NCBI GenBank assembly: GCA_030697975.1
Contig: JAUYOQ010000264.1
Span: 1-5,887, forward strand
Source: Nitrosopumilaceae archaeon
GTDB lineage: Archaea > Thermoproteota > Nitrososphaeria > Nitrososphaerales > Nitrosopumilaceae
Reading direction: 5' to 3'
Length of the DNA stretch: 5,887 nucleotides
The notes under the pieces are model-generated. The model did no database searches. It saw only the letters and a program-made list of their open reading frames with translations, and was not told the origin of the DNA. This document shows positions 1 to 5,673 of this stretch, piece after piece. Both the position numbers and the translations under genes were made by a program. Position 1 is the stretch's first letter. Every line of letters begins with the position of its first letter.

Positions 1-681
1 TCCAAGCGTTCCCTCTGATCCTGCAATTATTTTTTGAGAATCATTTTGGCTGTTTATTGCATCCAGCCTGTATCCACACGAATTTTTTGAAACTTGTGGA
101 AATGTTGACTTGTCTATACCATTTGCCACACTGACAACAAATTCTGCATATTTTGTCTTTGATGGTAATTTTATCAGATCGCCAGTACCTGTAACCAAAG
201 TCACTTCAAGCAGATTGTCGATCATGCTTCCATACTTTAATGACCTGCTTCCACTTGCATTTGTTGCAATCATGCCTCCAACTGTACAGTAAGGACCAAC
301 TGATGGATTTGGGCCAAAAAATTTCCCATGTTTTAGGAGTGCATTGTCCAAGTTTCCCTTTAACGCACCTGCACCAACCTGTACATGGTCTTTTGATATT
401 TTGATCTTATCAAAATTTCTCATATCCAAAATAATTCCGTCTCCAAGCGCACTTCCAACAAGTCCTGTTCCAGCACCTCTAGGTGTCACAGAAATTTTTC
501 TTTGTGATGCAAAACGTAAAACTAGAACAATATCTTTTAGATTTTTTGGAATGACAACCACTTTTGGTTTTATTTTGTATGCGCTAGAATCTACCGAATA
601 ATAATCTAAAACTACATCATCCCATAAAACTTGGCCTATGATTGTTTTTTCTAGTTTTTTTCGCAGCTCTGATAAATTCAT
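1..681 (-). CDS. FAD-linked oxidase, GlcD/VAO-PCMH family, N-terminal part (cut by left edge)
   Basis: My translation of the minus strand gives 227 codons without a stop, running off the left edge. The start is ATG at 681-679, the first start after an in-frame TAA at 708-706. The visible part is the FAD-binding domain of the VAO/PCMH flavoprotein fold: PRGAGTGL at residues 67-74 (pyrophosphate-binding loop), VGGMIATNASG at 134-144, LKYG at 148-151 and GSEGTLG at 221-227. Relatives include glycolate oxidase subunit GlcD, D-lactate dehydrogenase and alkyl-DHAP synthase, which oxidise 2-hydroxyacids or related substrates using FAD. The substrate-binding C-terminal half lies outside the window, so substrate and electron acceptor cannot be named. 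The family call is firm; the exact enzyme is not. It lies 37 bp downstream of the HD-domain gene on the same strand. A TAATAT element at 708-703, about 25 nt before the ATG, would allow its own leaderless transcript. Confidence 0.88.
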   Translation of the reverse strand, partial: MNLSELRKKLEKTIIGQVLWDDVVLDYYSVDSSAYKIKPKVVVIPKNLKDIVLVLRFASQRKISVTPRGAGTGLVGSALGDGIILDMRNFDKIKISKDHVQVGAGALKGNLDNALLKHGKFFGPNPSVGPYCTVGGMIATNASGSRSLKYGSMIDNLLEVTLVTGTGDLIKLPSKTKYAEFVVSVANGIDKSTFPQVSKNSCGYRLDAINSQNDSQKIIAGSEGTLG

Positions 682-697
682 TGATTTATCAAGTATA

Positions 698-711
698 GCA
701 TCATATTATGG
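698..711 (-). promoter_or_regulatory. Possible TATA box for the GlcD-like gene
   Basis: On the minus strand the 37-bp gap between the HD-domain gene and the flavoenzyme gene contains CCATAATATGATG. Its AT core is centred about 25 nt before the ATG at 681, the spacing expected for a leaderless archaeal transcript. No purine-rich ribosome binding site lies before the ATG. The element is AT-rich in an AT-rich genome, so co-transcription with the upstream gene remains possible. Confidence 0.35.
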
Positions 712-718
712 TGAATTA

Positions 719-2083
719 TTAGAACTGTAAGGGGGTTCTGTAATAGTCCCAACGTTCTGGATCAAACTTTTTCACGAACTGTACATTTTCATAAGTTTGC
801 GAACGTCTTTCTATTACATCGCGCAGCGCAAAACTAGTTAGATACTTGTATTTTTTGGCATGTGCTAACATTGTAAACAAGTGACGCAGCTCTCTGCCTC
901 CTTCATGCCCCCAGTATCCCATCTTTAGCGAAATGGGCTCTAAAAATATGGTATTTCCTAAACCCATGTTTTCATCTTGGATTCCTGGGCGTAATTTGTA
1001 ATTTTCAAGAGGCCCTCCTTTTGCATATCCAATTATTTCGCCTTTTGGGCTTCCAAGTCTTAATGTGTTCAGTATGGTGTTTGGGTCTCTTACAGACTCT
1101 ACAAAAGCATTTCTTGCAAATTGTAGCGGTTTTGGAAGCTCGTCATAGAGTGCAAGTAATGTCTCAATAAAGCTTTCATCGCTTCTTAATGTTATAGAAT
1201 CAATTGTTGGAACAAGTCTTAGATTGTCAAAAACAAAATTTGAATGTATTTGAATTTCTTGTTGTCTTAGATTCAAAAATCCTAAAACGTTGTTCATGAA
1301 ATTTTTTCTCATCTGGCGTGGCAGTGACGCTAGAACCCTTTCAGTCATCTCGGTTTCATTATTTAGTAAATCTTCAAAATATGCAACAGATCTGCGCACG
1401 ATAAGAGATGGATGCCACGCCAAAGCATGTGCGTTCATTTTTGCCATCTCCATTCCTTTTTTGAAATCACCTAATGCATAACCACTTACTCTATCCACTA
1501 TGGAAAGAAACCATCCTAGCTTTAGATAATGTTCCTGTTGTTGTGGATCGTCTTTTGTTAGAGGAGATTTTTCAAAACATTCTTTTATCTTTTTTTCAGC
1601 GTTTTCTTTTAACTCTCCCTTCCATGGATAAGTTGTTCTTAGGATAAGTGTAATTACTATATTGATATCAAGTCCTGCCTCTGCAATTAATGATTGTACA
1701 TTCTTGTCAGTTAAGAGAAATTTTATTACGCTATCTTCGTGTGGCTTGTCAACACTTTTTTGTGGATCAAAGTCGTGAAACAGGGCAGCAGCATACAGAT
1801 ATTTTAGATCATTTGGTTTAATCGACTCAAGTGAGCTTTTCCAAACAGATGCCATAAGCGTTACATAAGTTACCTCTAATTCGTGATTGATGTTGTGATA
1901 TCCATAGTAATCCATGCCAAGACCTTGCGACTCGAAAATTTCTATAGTGTAATCAAGCATCTTTGTAAAGCACGGTGTGTCAAGGCCCATCAAAATAGCT
2001 CTATTCTCGATTTCATTTCTTAGAGTCGTGGTTCTTTGGACTAGTTGCAACAGTATCCCGATCGCTATGTCGCTTTTAAACAT
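719..2083 (-). CDS. HD-domain phosphohydrolase fused to a putative GNAT acetyltransferase domain
   Basis: From the ATG at 2083 the protein has 454 residues. The N-terminal half carries HD-superfamily metal-ligand candidates: HNINH at 63-67, HD at 103-104 in the string ALFHDFD, a histidine at 115 (KPHEDS) and an aspartate at 197 (SIVDR). HD proteins are metal-dependent phosphohydrolases, often acting on (cyclic) nucleotides; the substrate here is unknown. The last 110 residues resemble a GNAT acyl-CoA transferase: strand-like GEIIGYAKGG (348-357) and IFLEPISL (379-386), then a G-rich turn and helix around GHEGGRELRHLF (392-403), ending in a typical aromatic tail (WDYYR, 445-449). The GNAT call is from pattern only and is less certain than the HD call. 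A GTG at 2098, five codons upstream and just after an in-frame TAA, is an alternative start; neither has a clear ribosome binding site. It is divergent from the gene at 2187 and lies upstream of the GlcD-like gene on the same strand. Confidence 0.8.
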   Translation of the reverse strand: MFKSDIAIGILLQLVQRTTTLRNEIENRAILMGLDTPCFTKMLDYTIEIFESQGLGMDYYGYHNINHELEVTYVTLMASVWKSSLESIKPNDLKYLYAAALFHDFDPQKSVDKPHEDSVIKFLLTDKNVQSLIAEAGLDINIVITLILRTTYPWKGELKENAEKKIKECFEKSPLTKDDPQQQEHYLKLGWFLSIVDRVSGYALGDFKKGMEMAKMNAHALAWHPSLIVRRSVAYFEDLLNNETEMTERVLASLPRQMRKNFMNNVLGFLNLRQQEIQIHSNFVFDNLRLVPTIDSITLRSDESFIETLLALYDELPKPLQFARNAFVESVRDPNTILNTLRLGSPKGEIIGYAKGGPLENYKLRPGIQDENMGLGNTIFLEPISLKMGYWGHEGGRELRHLFTMLAHAKKYKYLTSFALRDVIERRSQTYENVQFVKKFDPERWDYYRTPLQF

Positions 2084-2186
2084 GTAGGAAATTACCACAA
2101 TTTAGCCATGTGAGACAAGGAAGTTTGGGGAGTATCTCAAATTATGAAAGTAAAATTCATTACAATTAATTTTAGATTGGTAAATA
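2084..2186. promoter_or_regulatory. Divergent promoter region between HD-GNAT and the 132-residue gene
   Basis: This spacer must hold start signals for both flanking genes. On the minus strand TTTCATAATTT (about 2149-2139) is a TATA-like element that would start RNA near 2118, giving a leader of about 20-35 nt. On the plus strand the AT-rich stretch TTACAATTAAT (2160-2170) lies about 22-26 nt before the ATG at 2187. An imperfect operator-like pair, TGAGA at 2111-2115 and TCTCA at 2135-2139, sits between them. A five-codon open frame (ATG at 2109 on the minus strand) precedes the HD gene and is probably chance. Confidence 0.4.
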
Positions 2187-2585
2187 ATGGTAATTGACGA
2201 CAAACTACTTTCTAGTATAACACAAAATAATGCGGACCGTGATTATACATTACATCTTGATACAAAATCATACCAATTAAGAGACGTATCAATTACAAAA
2301 TCTGCTACGCCATTGACAAGGCCAAACATGCGAGGTGGAGTTTATTTTTCTGATACTTTTCATTATAAGATAAAGGCAACAGTTGATGATACTACTATAG
2401 TCACATTTCTGTCAAAGGCAATGCTTGGGCCAAATACTGAATTCAAGAACCTAAAGATAACATCCAATTTGAAAAAAGACGTGGGAACAAAAAATATTTC
2501 CATATTAACTAATCTTACAAACACAATGCAAAGCTCATCAAAAGTAGAACTGAATATGGTTATTGTAGAGATAAGAGAAGACTAG
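2187..2585 (+). CDS. Conserved-looking hypothetical protein, 132 residues
   Basis: I do not recognise this protein. The start is ATG at 2187, the first start after an in-frame TAA at 2181-2183. The product has no cysteine, no signal peptide and no membrane helix. Its sequence alternates polar and aliphatic residues in a way that suggests beta strands, for example YTLHLDTKSYQLRDVSI (20-36), FHYKIKATVDDTTIVTFL (58-75) and KVELNMVIVEI (119-129). A small soluble beta-rich protein is likely. It is probably real: codon use matches its neighbours, it is the only long open frame in the stretch, and it fills the space exactly between a divergent promoter region and a convergent neighbour. Its TAG stop is separated by one base from the stop of the J-domain gene, so the two transcripts must overlap at their 3' ends. 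Confidence 0.75.
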   Translation: MVIDDKLLSSITQNNADRDYTLHLDTKSYQLRDVSITKSATPLTRPNMRGGVYFSDTFHYKIKATVDDTTIVTFLSKAMLGPNTEFKNLKITSNLKKDVGTKNISILTNLTNTMQSSSKVELNMVIVEIRED

Positions 2586-2586
2586 T

Positions 2587-3126
2587 CTACAAGGCATCAT
2601 AATACTTGTCATAGCTTTGTCTTAGCTCAACATCAGATAAAATTTCATAAGCCCTGTTTATTTTTGCCATCTTTTCTTTTGCCAAAGGATCCTTACTTTT
2701 ATCAGGATGCAACTTTTTGACAAGTATTCTATATCGTTTTTTTATCTCATCCTGTGTGGCATTTTTTTGCACACCTAGAATTGTATAACAGTCAGGAAGA
2801 GACTCATCTTGTAATGCTTTTTTAAATTCTCTATGCCTTACATCTTTTGGTCTTTCAAATTCTGCATCATCGCTTGTCCACTCTGAGTGATATTTTTCGT
2901 AATCATGATCCTTTTTTGATGCAAAATCTTTTGCATCATAGGTTGTTTTTTTTCGCAAAATTGAATCACGCAACAAGTAAATCACTAGACCAACAACTAT
3001 GGCAGCTGAAACAGAAAACAAAACAGTCAAATCAGCAGCACTAACATCAGGGACAAGATCATCACTTTGAGCAAAAACTTGCTGTAATGGAATCAAAAAA
3101 ATTATCAAAAAAATCAATGTCTTCAT
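2587..3126 (-). CDS. Membrane-anchored J-domain (DnaJ-like) protein
   Basis: A 179-residue protein with a C-terminal J domain at about 112-175: YTILGV at 114-119, helix II EIKKRYRILVKKL, the diagnostic HPD at 140-142, then INRAYEILSD and a final RQSYDKYY. The HPD motif stimulates the ATPase of Hsp70 (DnaK). The N terminus has a signal peptide (hydrophobic 4-18, likely cleavage after VFA at residue 19), a short acidic stretch, then one membrane helix at about 33-52 followed by basic residues (R53, R58, K59, K60). The positive-inside rule puts the J domain in the cytoplasm, so the protein would recruit Hsp70 to the membrane. A charged linker (61-110) joins helix and J domain. There is no zinc-finger or substrate-binding C-terminal region as in canonical DnaJ, so it is a type III J protein. 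The start is ATG at 3126; an ATG at 3136 is out of frame. It is divergent from the TPR gene at 3203. Confidence 0.92.
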   Translation of the reverse strand: MKTLIFLIIFLIPLQQVFAQSDDLVPDVSAADLTVLFSVSAAIVVGLVIYLLRDSILRKKTTYDAKDFASKKDHDYEKYHSEWTSDDAEFERPKDVRHREFKKALQDESLPDCYTILGVQKNATQDEIKKRYRILVKKLHPDKSKDPLAKEKMAKINRAYEILSDVELRQSYDKYYDAL

Positions 3127-3202
3127 ATTTATTCATGGATTTGCTAGATTTTTTCTAGTTTTCTTCTATCATCATAAGTACTTTATTTATCCACCTCAAA
3201 TA
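3127..3202. promoter_or_regulatory. Divergent promoter region between J-domain and TPR genes
   Basis: On the plus strand CTTTATTTAT (3181-3190) is a good archaeal TATA-like box, about 20-25 nt before the TPR gene's two candidate ATGs at 3203 and 3209. It best fits a leaderless message starting at 3209. On the minus strand CTTATGATGA (about 3178-3169) would start RNA near 3149, leaving a leader of about 23 nt before the J-domain ATG. The two elements are adjacent, so the genes may compete for, or share, transcription factors. Confidence 0.45.
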
Positions 3203-3433
3203 ATGAGTATGGATATAGACGAGCTGACAAAAAAAGGCAAAACCCTGCTTGAGGAAGGCAAATTTGAAGACGCACTATCGTATTTTGAGCAGGCACTTGC
3301 CTTGGACCAAAATAACGCAGATTTGTGGAATGACAAGGGCGTTGCATTGCGAAGCTTGGGCAGATATCAGGAAGCACTAGAGTGCTTTAACAAATCCCTT
3401 GAGATTGAACCTCGTGACAAGGAAGCGTCATAG
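3203..3433 (+). CDS. Small TPR-repeat protein, 76 residues
   Basis: The product consists almost only of two tetratricopeptide repeats, at about residues 4-38 and 39-72. Each shows the usual pattern: a small residue and G in helix A (KKGKTLLEEGKFEDAL; DKGVALRSLGRYQEAL), an aromatic residue in helix B (YF, CF) and a terminal D/P-type turn (LDQNN, IEPRD). TPR proteins serve as protein-binding scaffolds, and two repeats are near the minimum for a stable fold. No signal peptide or membrane helix is present, so it should be cytoplasmic. The first ATG is at 3203; the ATG at 3209 fits the TATA spacing better and would shorten the protein by two residues. The gene ends in TAG followed two codons later by TAA, so it is not a simple frameshifted piece of the next TPR gene. 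Confidence 0.85.
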   Translation: MSMDIDELTKKGKTLLEEGKFEDALSYFEQALALDQNNADLWNDKGVALRSLGRYQEALECFNKSLEIEPRDKEAS

Positions 3434-3506
3434 TTGTAATTTATTGACACATTGTTAATTTGTGGCGTACAAAAATCTTATCTGTTAAACCCAGAAAATA
3501 GTTCTA
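3434..3506 (+). promoter_or_regulatory. Spacer between the TPR genes with a possible TATA box
   Basis: This 73-bp AT-rich gap contains AATCTTATCT at about 3475-3484, centred roughly 27 nt before the GTG at 3507. That spacing fits a leaderless start for the second TPR gene. No ribosome binding site is visible before the GTG. There is no strong T-tract at the end of the first TPR gene, so read-through from it is also possible. Confidence 0.35.
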
Positions 3507-3995
3507 GTGGATCTGCTAGAAGAAGCATACAATTTTTGTGAGATAGGCGAGTACGAAAAGGCACTCAAGTGTTATGATAAAGTATTGCAAAAGGACCCAA
3601 ACAACATAAAGGCGCTAATTGACAAAGGCGTAACACTGCAAAACCTAGGTCAGTTAAAAGAATCACTTTCACTTTATGACCGTGCACTAGAACTTGCGCC
3701 AAAAAACATTGATGCTATGTTAAACAAAGGATCTGTACTACACACACTAAAGCGATTCACAGAAGCAATAAGATGCTATGATGAGGTACTAAAACATGAT
3801 AAAAAAAGTACCATGGCCCTTGCCTACAAGGGACTTTCACTTGCAGAGCTTGGTGAAGTCGAAGAAGCATTAGAATATTTCAAGGGTGCACTGGAACTTG
3901 ACAAATACTATGACTTGGCAAACATTAGCATAGAAAAGGCAAAAGAGATTCTAAAATCATACAAAAAACTTTCAACACAAGCTAGCTTGGATTAA
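3507..3995 (+). CDS. TPR-repeat protein, 162 residues
   Basis: Four tetratricopeptide repeats in tandem at about residues 1-33, 34-67, 68-101 and 102-135, then a capping helix (ANISIEKAKEILKSYKK, 138-154) and a short tail. Each repeat keeps the helix-A glycine or equivalent small residue, the helix-B tyrosine (CYDKVL, LYDRAL, CYDEVL, YFKGAL) and a lysine- or asparagine-rich turn (DPNN, APKN, DKKS). It is a soluble scaffold-type protein and its partners are unknown. The start is GTG at 3507; the first repeat begins right at the start, so the true N terminus cannot lie much further in. Repeat pattern and position make it a likely paralogue of the small TPR gene just upstream. Its TAA stop overlaps the TAA stop of the opposite-strand zinc-finger gene. 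Confidence 0.88.
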   Translation: MDLLEEAYNFCEIGEYEKALKCYDKVLQKDPNNIKALIDKGVTLQNLGQLKESLSLYDRALELAPKNIDAMLNKGSVLHTLKRFTEAIRCYDEVLKHDKKSTMALAYKGLSLAELGEVEEALEYFKGALELDKYYDLANISIEKAKEILKSYKKLSTQASLD

Positions 3996-4174
3996 AACAC
4001 AGTAACGTCGCCAGGGGCTGGCTCTCTTTTCTGGCTCTTATGAAATTCGACGAAATCTTTGTGTGCCGTTTCTTGATGTTTTCGAAGCTCTTCGATATTT
4101 TCAAACATATCGTGGCATAGGTAGCACTTTGGTTTGTGCTCATCAACAAGTGGTAGTACCAAATCACTAGTCAA
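3992..4174 (-). CDS. Small C2H2 zinc-finger protein
   Basis: A 60-residue protein with a classical C2H2 finger: C17-x2-C20-x12-H33-x4-H38, with F24 and L30 where the hydrophobic core residues are expected. One zinc ion should bind to two cysteines and two histidines. Single-finger proteins of this type occur in archaea and are thought to bind nucleic acid or protein; the target here is unknown. The tail (39-60) is charged and ends in PAPGDVTVF. There is no ATG before the finger. The first possible start is TTG at 4174, with another TTG at 4162; an in-frame TAA lies at 4189-4187. A TATA-like GATAATTAA at about 4197-4189 would place the RNA start near 4166, which favours the second TTG. A second minus-strand frame over the same bases (3982-4167, with an ATG) encodes nothing recognisable. 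The finger makes the 3992-4174 frame the real one. Confidence 0.82.
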   Translation of the reverse strand: MTSDLVLPLVDEHKPKCYLCHDMFENIEELRKHQETAHKDFVEFHKSQKREPAPGDVTVF

Positions 4175-4188
4175 TGCAGTCTTTGGTT

Positions 4189-4228
4189 AATTATCCTTTT
4201 TTGATTAAGACTTTAGTTTTATATTTGA
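4189..4228. promoter_or_regulatory. Divergent promoters for the zinc-finger gene and mqnE
   Basis: On the plus strand TTTTATATTT (4217-4226) is the best TATA-like box in the window. It is centred about 25-26 nt before the GTG at 4247, so it predicts a leaderless mqnE message beginning at that GTG. On the minus strand GATAATTAA (4197-4189) is a weaker candidate for the zinc-finger gene. No ribosome binding site precedes either start. Confidence 0.55.
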
Positions 4229-4246
4229 TAAAAATTGCATCATTTC

Positions 4247-5344
4247 GTGCTAGAAAAGCTGGTAAGAGAATCACAGGCATTGGATAAGGCAATTGCAGGC
4301 GAAGAGCTGTCATTTGATGACGGAATGGAACTCATGAACTACGAAAACCTGCACATGCTTGGAGCAGTTGCAAACAATTCAAGGCAAAAACTAGTAGGAA
4401 ATACTGTAACCTTTGCCGCATCATACTACATGAACTACACAAATGTCTGTGCAGCAAGCTGCCAGATGTGTGCATTTTACAGAAAAGGAGATGAAGCCGA
4501 TGCATACACACTAAGCCCTGATCAAATCGAACAAAGAGTTGCACTTGCAAAAAAAATGGGCGCAACCGAAGTTCACATAGTTGGCGGGTTTCATCCAACG
4601 CTGCCTTTAGACTATTATGAGGACATGATGAGAATCATAAAAAAGAACCATCCTGAGCTAAACATCAAGGCATTTACTGCAGCCGAAATATTCTATCTTT
4701 CAAAGCTTACAAAAAATTCTGTAAAAGAGATTCTTTTGCGACTAAAAAAAGCCGGACTTGATTCCATGCCTGGTGGAGGGGCTGAGCTTTTTCATCCTGA
4801 TGTTAGAAAATTTATTGTGCGAGGCAAATGCTCAGGACAGGAATGGCTTGATACAATAGAGCAGGCGCATAACCTTGGAATAAAAAGCAACGCAACTATG
4901 CTTTATGGCCATGTCGAAAAACCAGAACATGTAATTGATCATCTAATCAAGCTACGAGAGCTTCAAAAAAAGACTCGTGGATTTATCACATTTATCCCAC
5001 TAAAGTTCAGCTTGGAACACACAGAGCTTGAAAAAGAAAATCATGTCAAGTATGAATGCTCATCAATTTATGATCTCAAAGTAATTGCGCTATCAAGACT
5101 GATGCTTGCAGGTGAGCTAAACAATATCTCTGTTTACTGGGTAGCATATGGGAAAAAATTTGCACAGGTTGCACTATCAAACGGTGGAAGCGACCTAGTT
5201 GGGACTGCATTTTCTGAGGAAATTTATCGTGCTGCAGGAAAACCAACAAACTCTTCTGTTTTAGAGCTTGCAAACATGGTTAAAGAAATAGGACGAAGTC
5301 CTGCTCAGCGTGATACCTTCTTTAACATACTGCAAAAATTTTGA
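4247..5344 (+). CDS. mqnE: Radical SAM aminofutalosine synthase (MqnE-type)
   Basis: A 365-residue radical SAM enzyme from the GTG start at 4247. The 4Fe-4S cluster motif C-x3-C-x2-C is at C68, C72 and C75 (numbered from this GTG), followed by AFYRKG. Other family blocks are EVHIVGGFHP (108-117), KAFTAAEI (141-148), AGLDSMPGGGAELF (169-182), KSNATMLYGHVE (213-224), LRELQ (236-240) and SRLMLAG (283-289). The MqnE/MqnC/CofH family shares this layout; the SNATMLYGH and AGLDS-PGGGAE-F blocks fit MqnE best. MqnE joins an adenosyl radical to 3-[(1-carboxyvinyl)oxy]benzoate, giving aminofutalosine in the futalosine route to menaquinone. Length is normal and no key residue appears missing. A TTG at 4235 would add four residues (MHHF), but the TATA box at 4217-4226 fits a leaderless GTG start. 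No other mqn gene is in the window. The alternative is MqnC or CofH, which I consider less likely. Confidence 0.82.
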   Translation: MLEKLVRESQALDKAIAGEELSFDDGMELMNYENLHMLGAVANNSRQKLVGNTVTFAASYYMNYTNVCAASCQMCAFYRKGDEADAYTLSPDQIEQRVALAKKMGATEVHIVGGFHPTLPLDYYEDMMRIIKKNHPELNIKAFTAAEIFYLSKLTKNSVKEILLRLKKAGLDSMPGGGAELFHPDVRKFIVRGKCSGQEWLDTIEQAHNLGIKSNATMLYGHVEKPEHVIDHLIKLRELQKKTRGFITFIPLKFSLEHTELEKENHVKYECSSIYDLKVIALSRLMLAGELNNISVYWVAYGKKFAQVALSNGGSDLVGTAFSEEIYRAAGKPTNSSVLELANMVKEIGRSPAQRDTFFNILQKF

Positions 5345-5349
5345 ATTTA

Positions 5350-5404
5350 GCCTGACTAGGAGTAATTACCGTTAAAATCTTGCCTTACGTGGCAGGCTTT
5401 TTTT
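5350..5404 (+). terminator. Likely terminator of mqnE
   Basis: After the mqnE stop a run of seven T residues occurs at 5398-5404, a sufficient signal for archaeal termination. It is preceded by complementary arms GCCTG (5350-5354) and CAGGC (5393-5397), and by a small TGCC/GGCA hairpin (5381-5394). The T-run lies inside the last codons of the opposite-strand membrane-protein gene, so the 3' ends of the two transcripts overlap. Confidence 0.5.
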
Positions 5405-5669
5405 CTATAGTCTTTACGCCGCCTTCCTTTCTCTTTTTTCTTGCGCCAAAGCTTATCAGAACAAGCAAAAATCCAACCCCTGCTACAATTCCTGACAAAA
5501 TCCGCATGTCTTGGTTTTGCTGCTGTGCTGCCAAAAGATCAAAAGTCTCTTCTTCTGTCATGCCAGATCTTCCAGTAGGGATTGTGGCATCAAGGTATAC
5601 TATAATGGCTAATCCAAATGCTACCATTACAATGCCGGAGACAAGAATTTTTTTATCAACAAGCACCAT
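5385..5669 (-). CDS. Small two-helix membrane protein, 94 residues
   Basis: I do not recognise a named family. The product has two membrane helices: residues 8-26 (ILVSGIVMVAFGLAIIVYL) and about 57-75 (ILSGIVAGVGFLLVLISF). They are linked by a 30-residue acidic, glutamine-rich loop (TEEETFDLLAAQQQNQD). The tail from residue 77 is strongly basic (RKKRKEGG and later KK). By the positive-inside rule both termini face the cytoplasm and the loop faces outward. The start is ATG at 5669, with an AT-rich TATA-like stretch (CTTATTTTAT on the minus strand, 5695-5686) about 20-25 nt upstream. The gene converges on mqnE with a 40-bp gap. A function in menaquinone or respiration cannot be argued from position alone, since the genes are on opposite strands. 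Confidence 0.75.
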   Translation of the reverse strand: MVLVDKKILVSGIVMVAFGLAIIVYLDATIPTGRSGMTEEETFDLLAAQQQNQDMRILSGIVAGVGFLLVLISFGARKKRKEGGVKTIEKKPAT

Positions 5670-5673
5670 TTTC

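Noticed and set aside
110..601. Two plus-strand open frames (110-292 and 344-601)
   Set aside because: They lie opposite the GlcD-like gene, whose translation shows clear FAD-binding motifs. Their products look like antisense readings with no domain.
2144..2197. Short plus-strand frame from ATG 2144 overlapping the start of the 132-residue gene
   Set aside because: Only about 17 codons, out of frame with the gene, no domain. An upstream regulatory frame is possible but unsupported.
3143..3157. CTAG-flanked T-run upstream of the J-domain gene
   Set aside because: Arms of four bases only; AT-rich composition explains it, and there is no gene end nearby on the plus strand.
3434..3506. Possibility that the two TPR genes are one gene broken by a frameshift
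   Set aside because: They are in different frames but separated by 73 bp with several stops, an AT-rich spacer and a candidate promoter. Each encodes whole repeats with a sensible end.
4010..4040. Inverted and direct repeats of CTGGC(TCT) after the TPR gene
   Set aside because: They lie inside the zinc-finger coding region, and the T-run between them is only four bases; too weak to call a terminator.
3982..4167. Minus-strand 61-codon frame with an ATG start
   Set aside because: It overlaps in another frame the C2H2 zinc-finger gene, which has a full zinc-binding motif; this frame has none.
4332..4598. Minus-strand 88-codon frame rich in cysteine and leucine
   Set aside because: It is antisense to the radical SAM cluster region of mqnE; its composition reflects the complementary codons.
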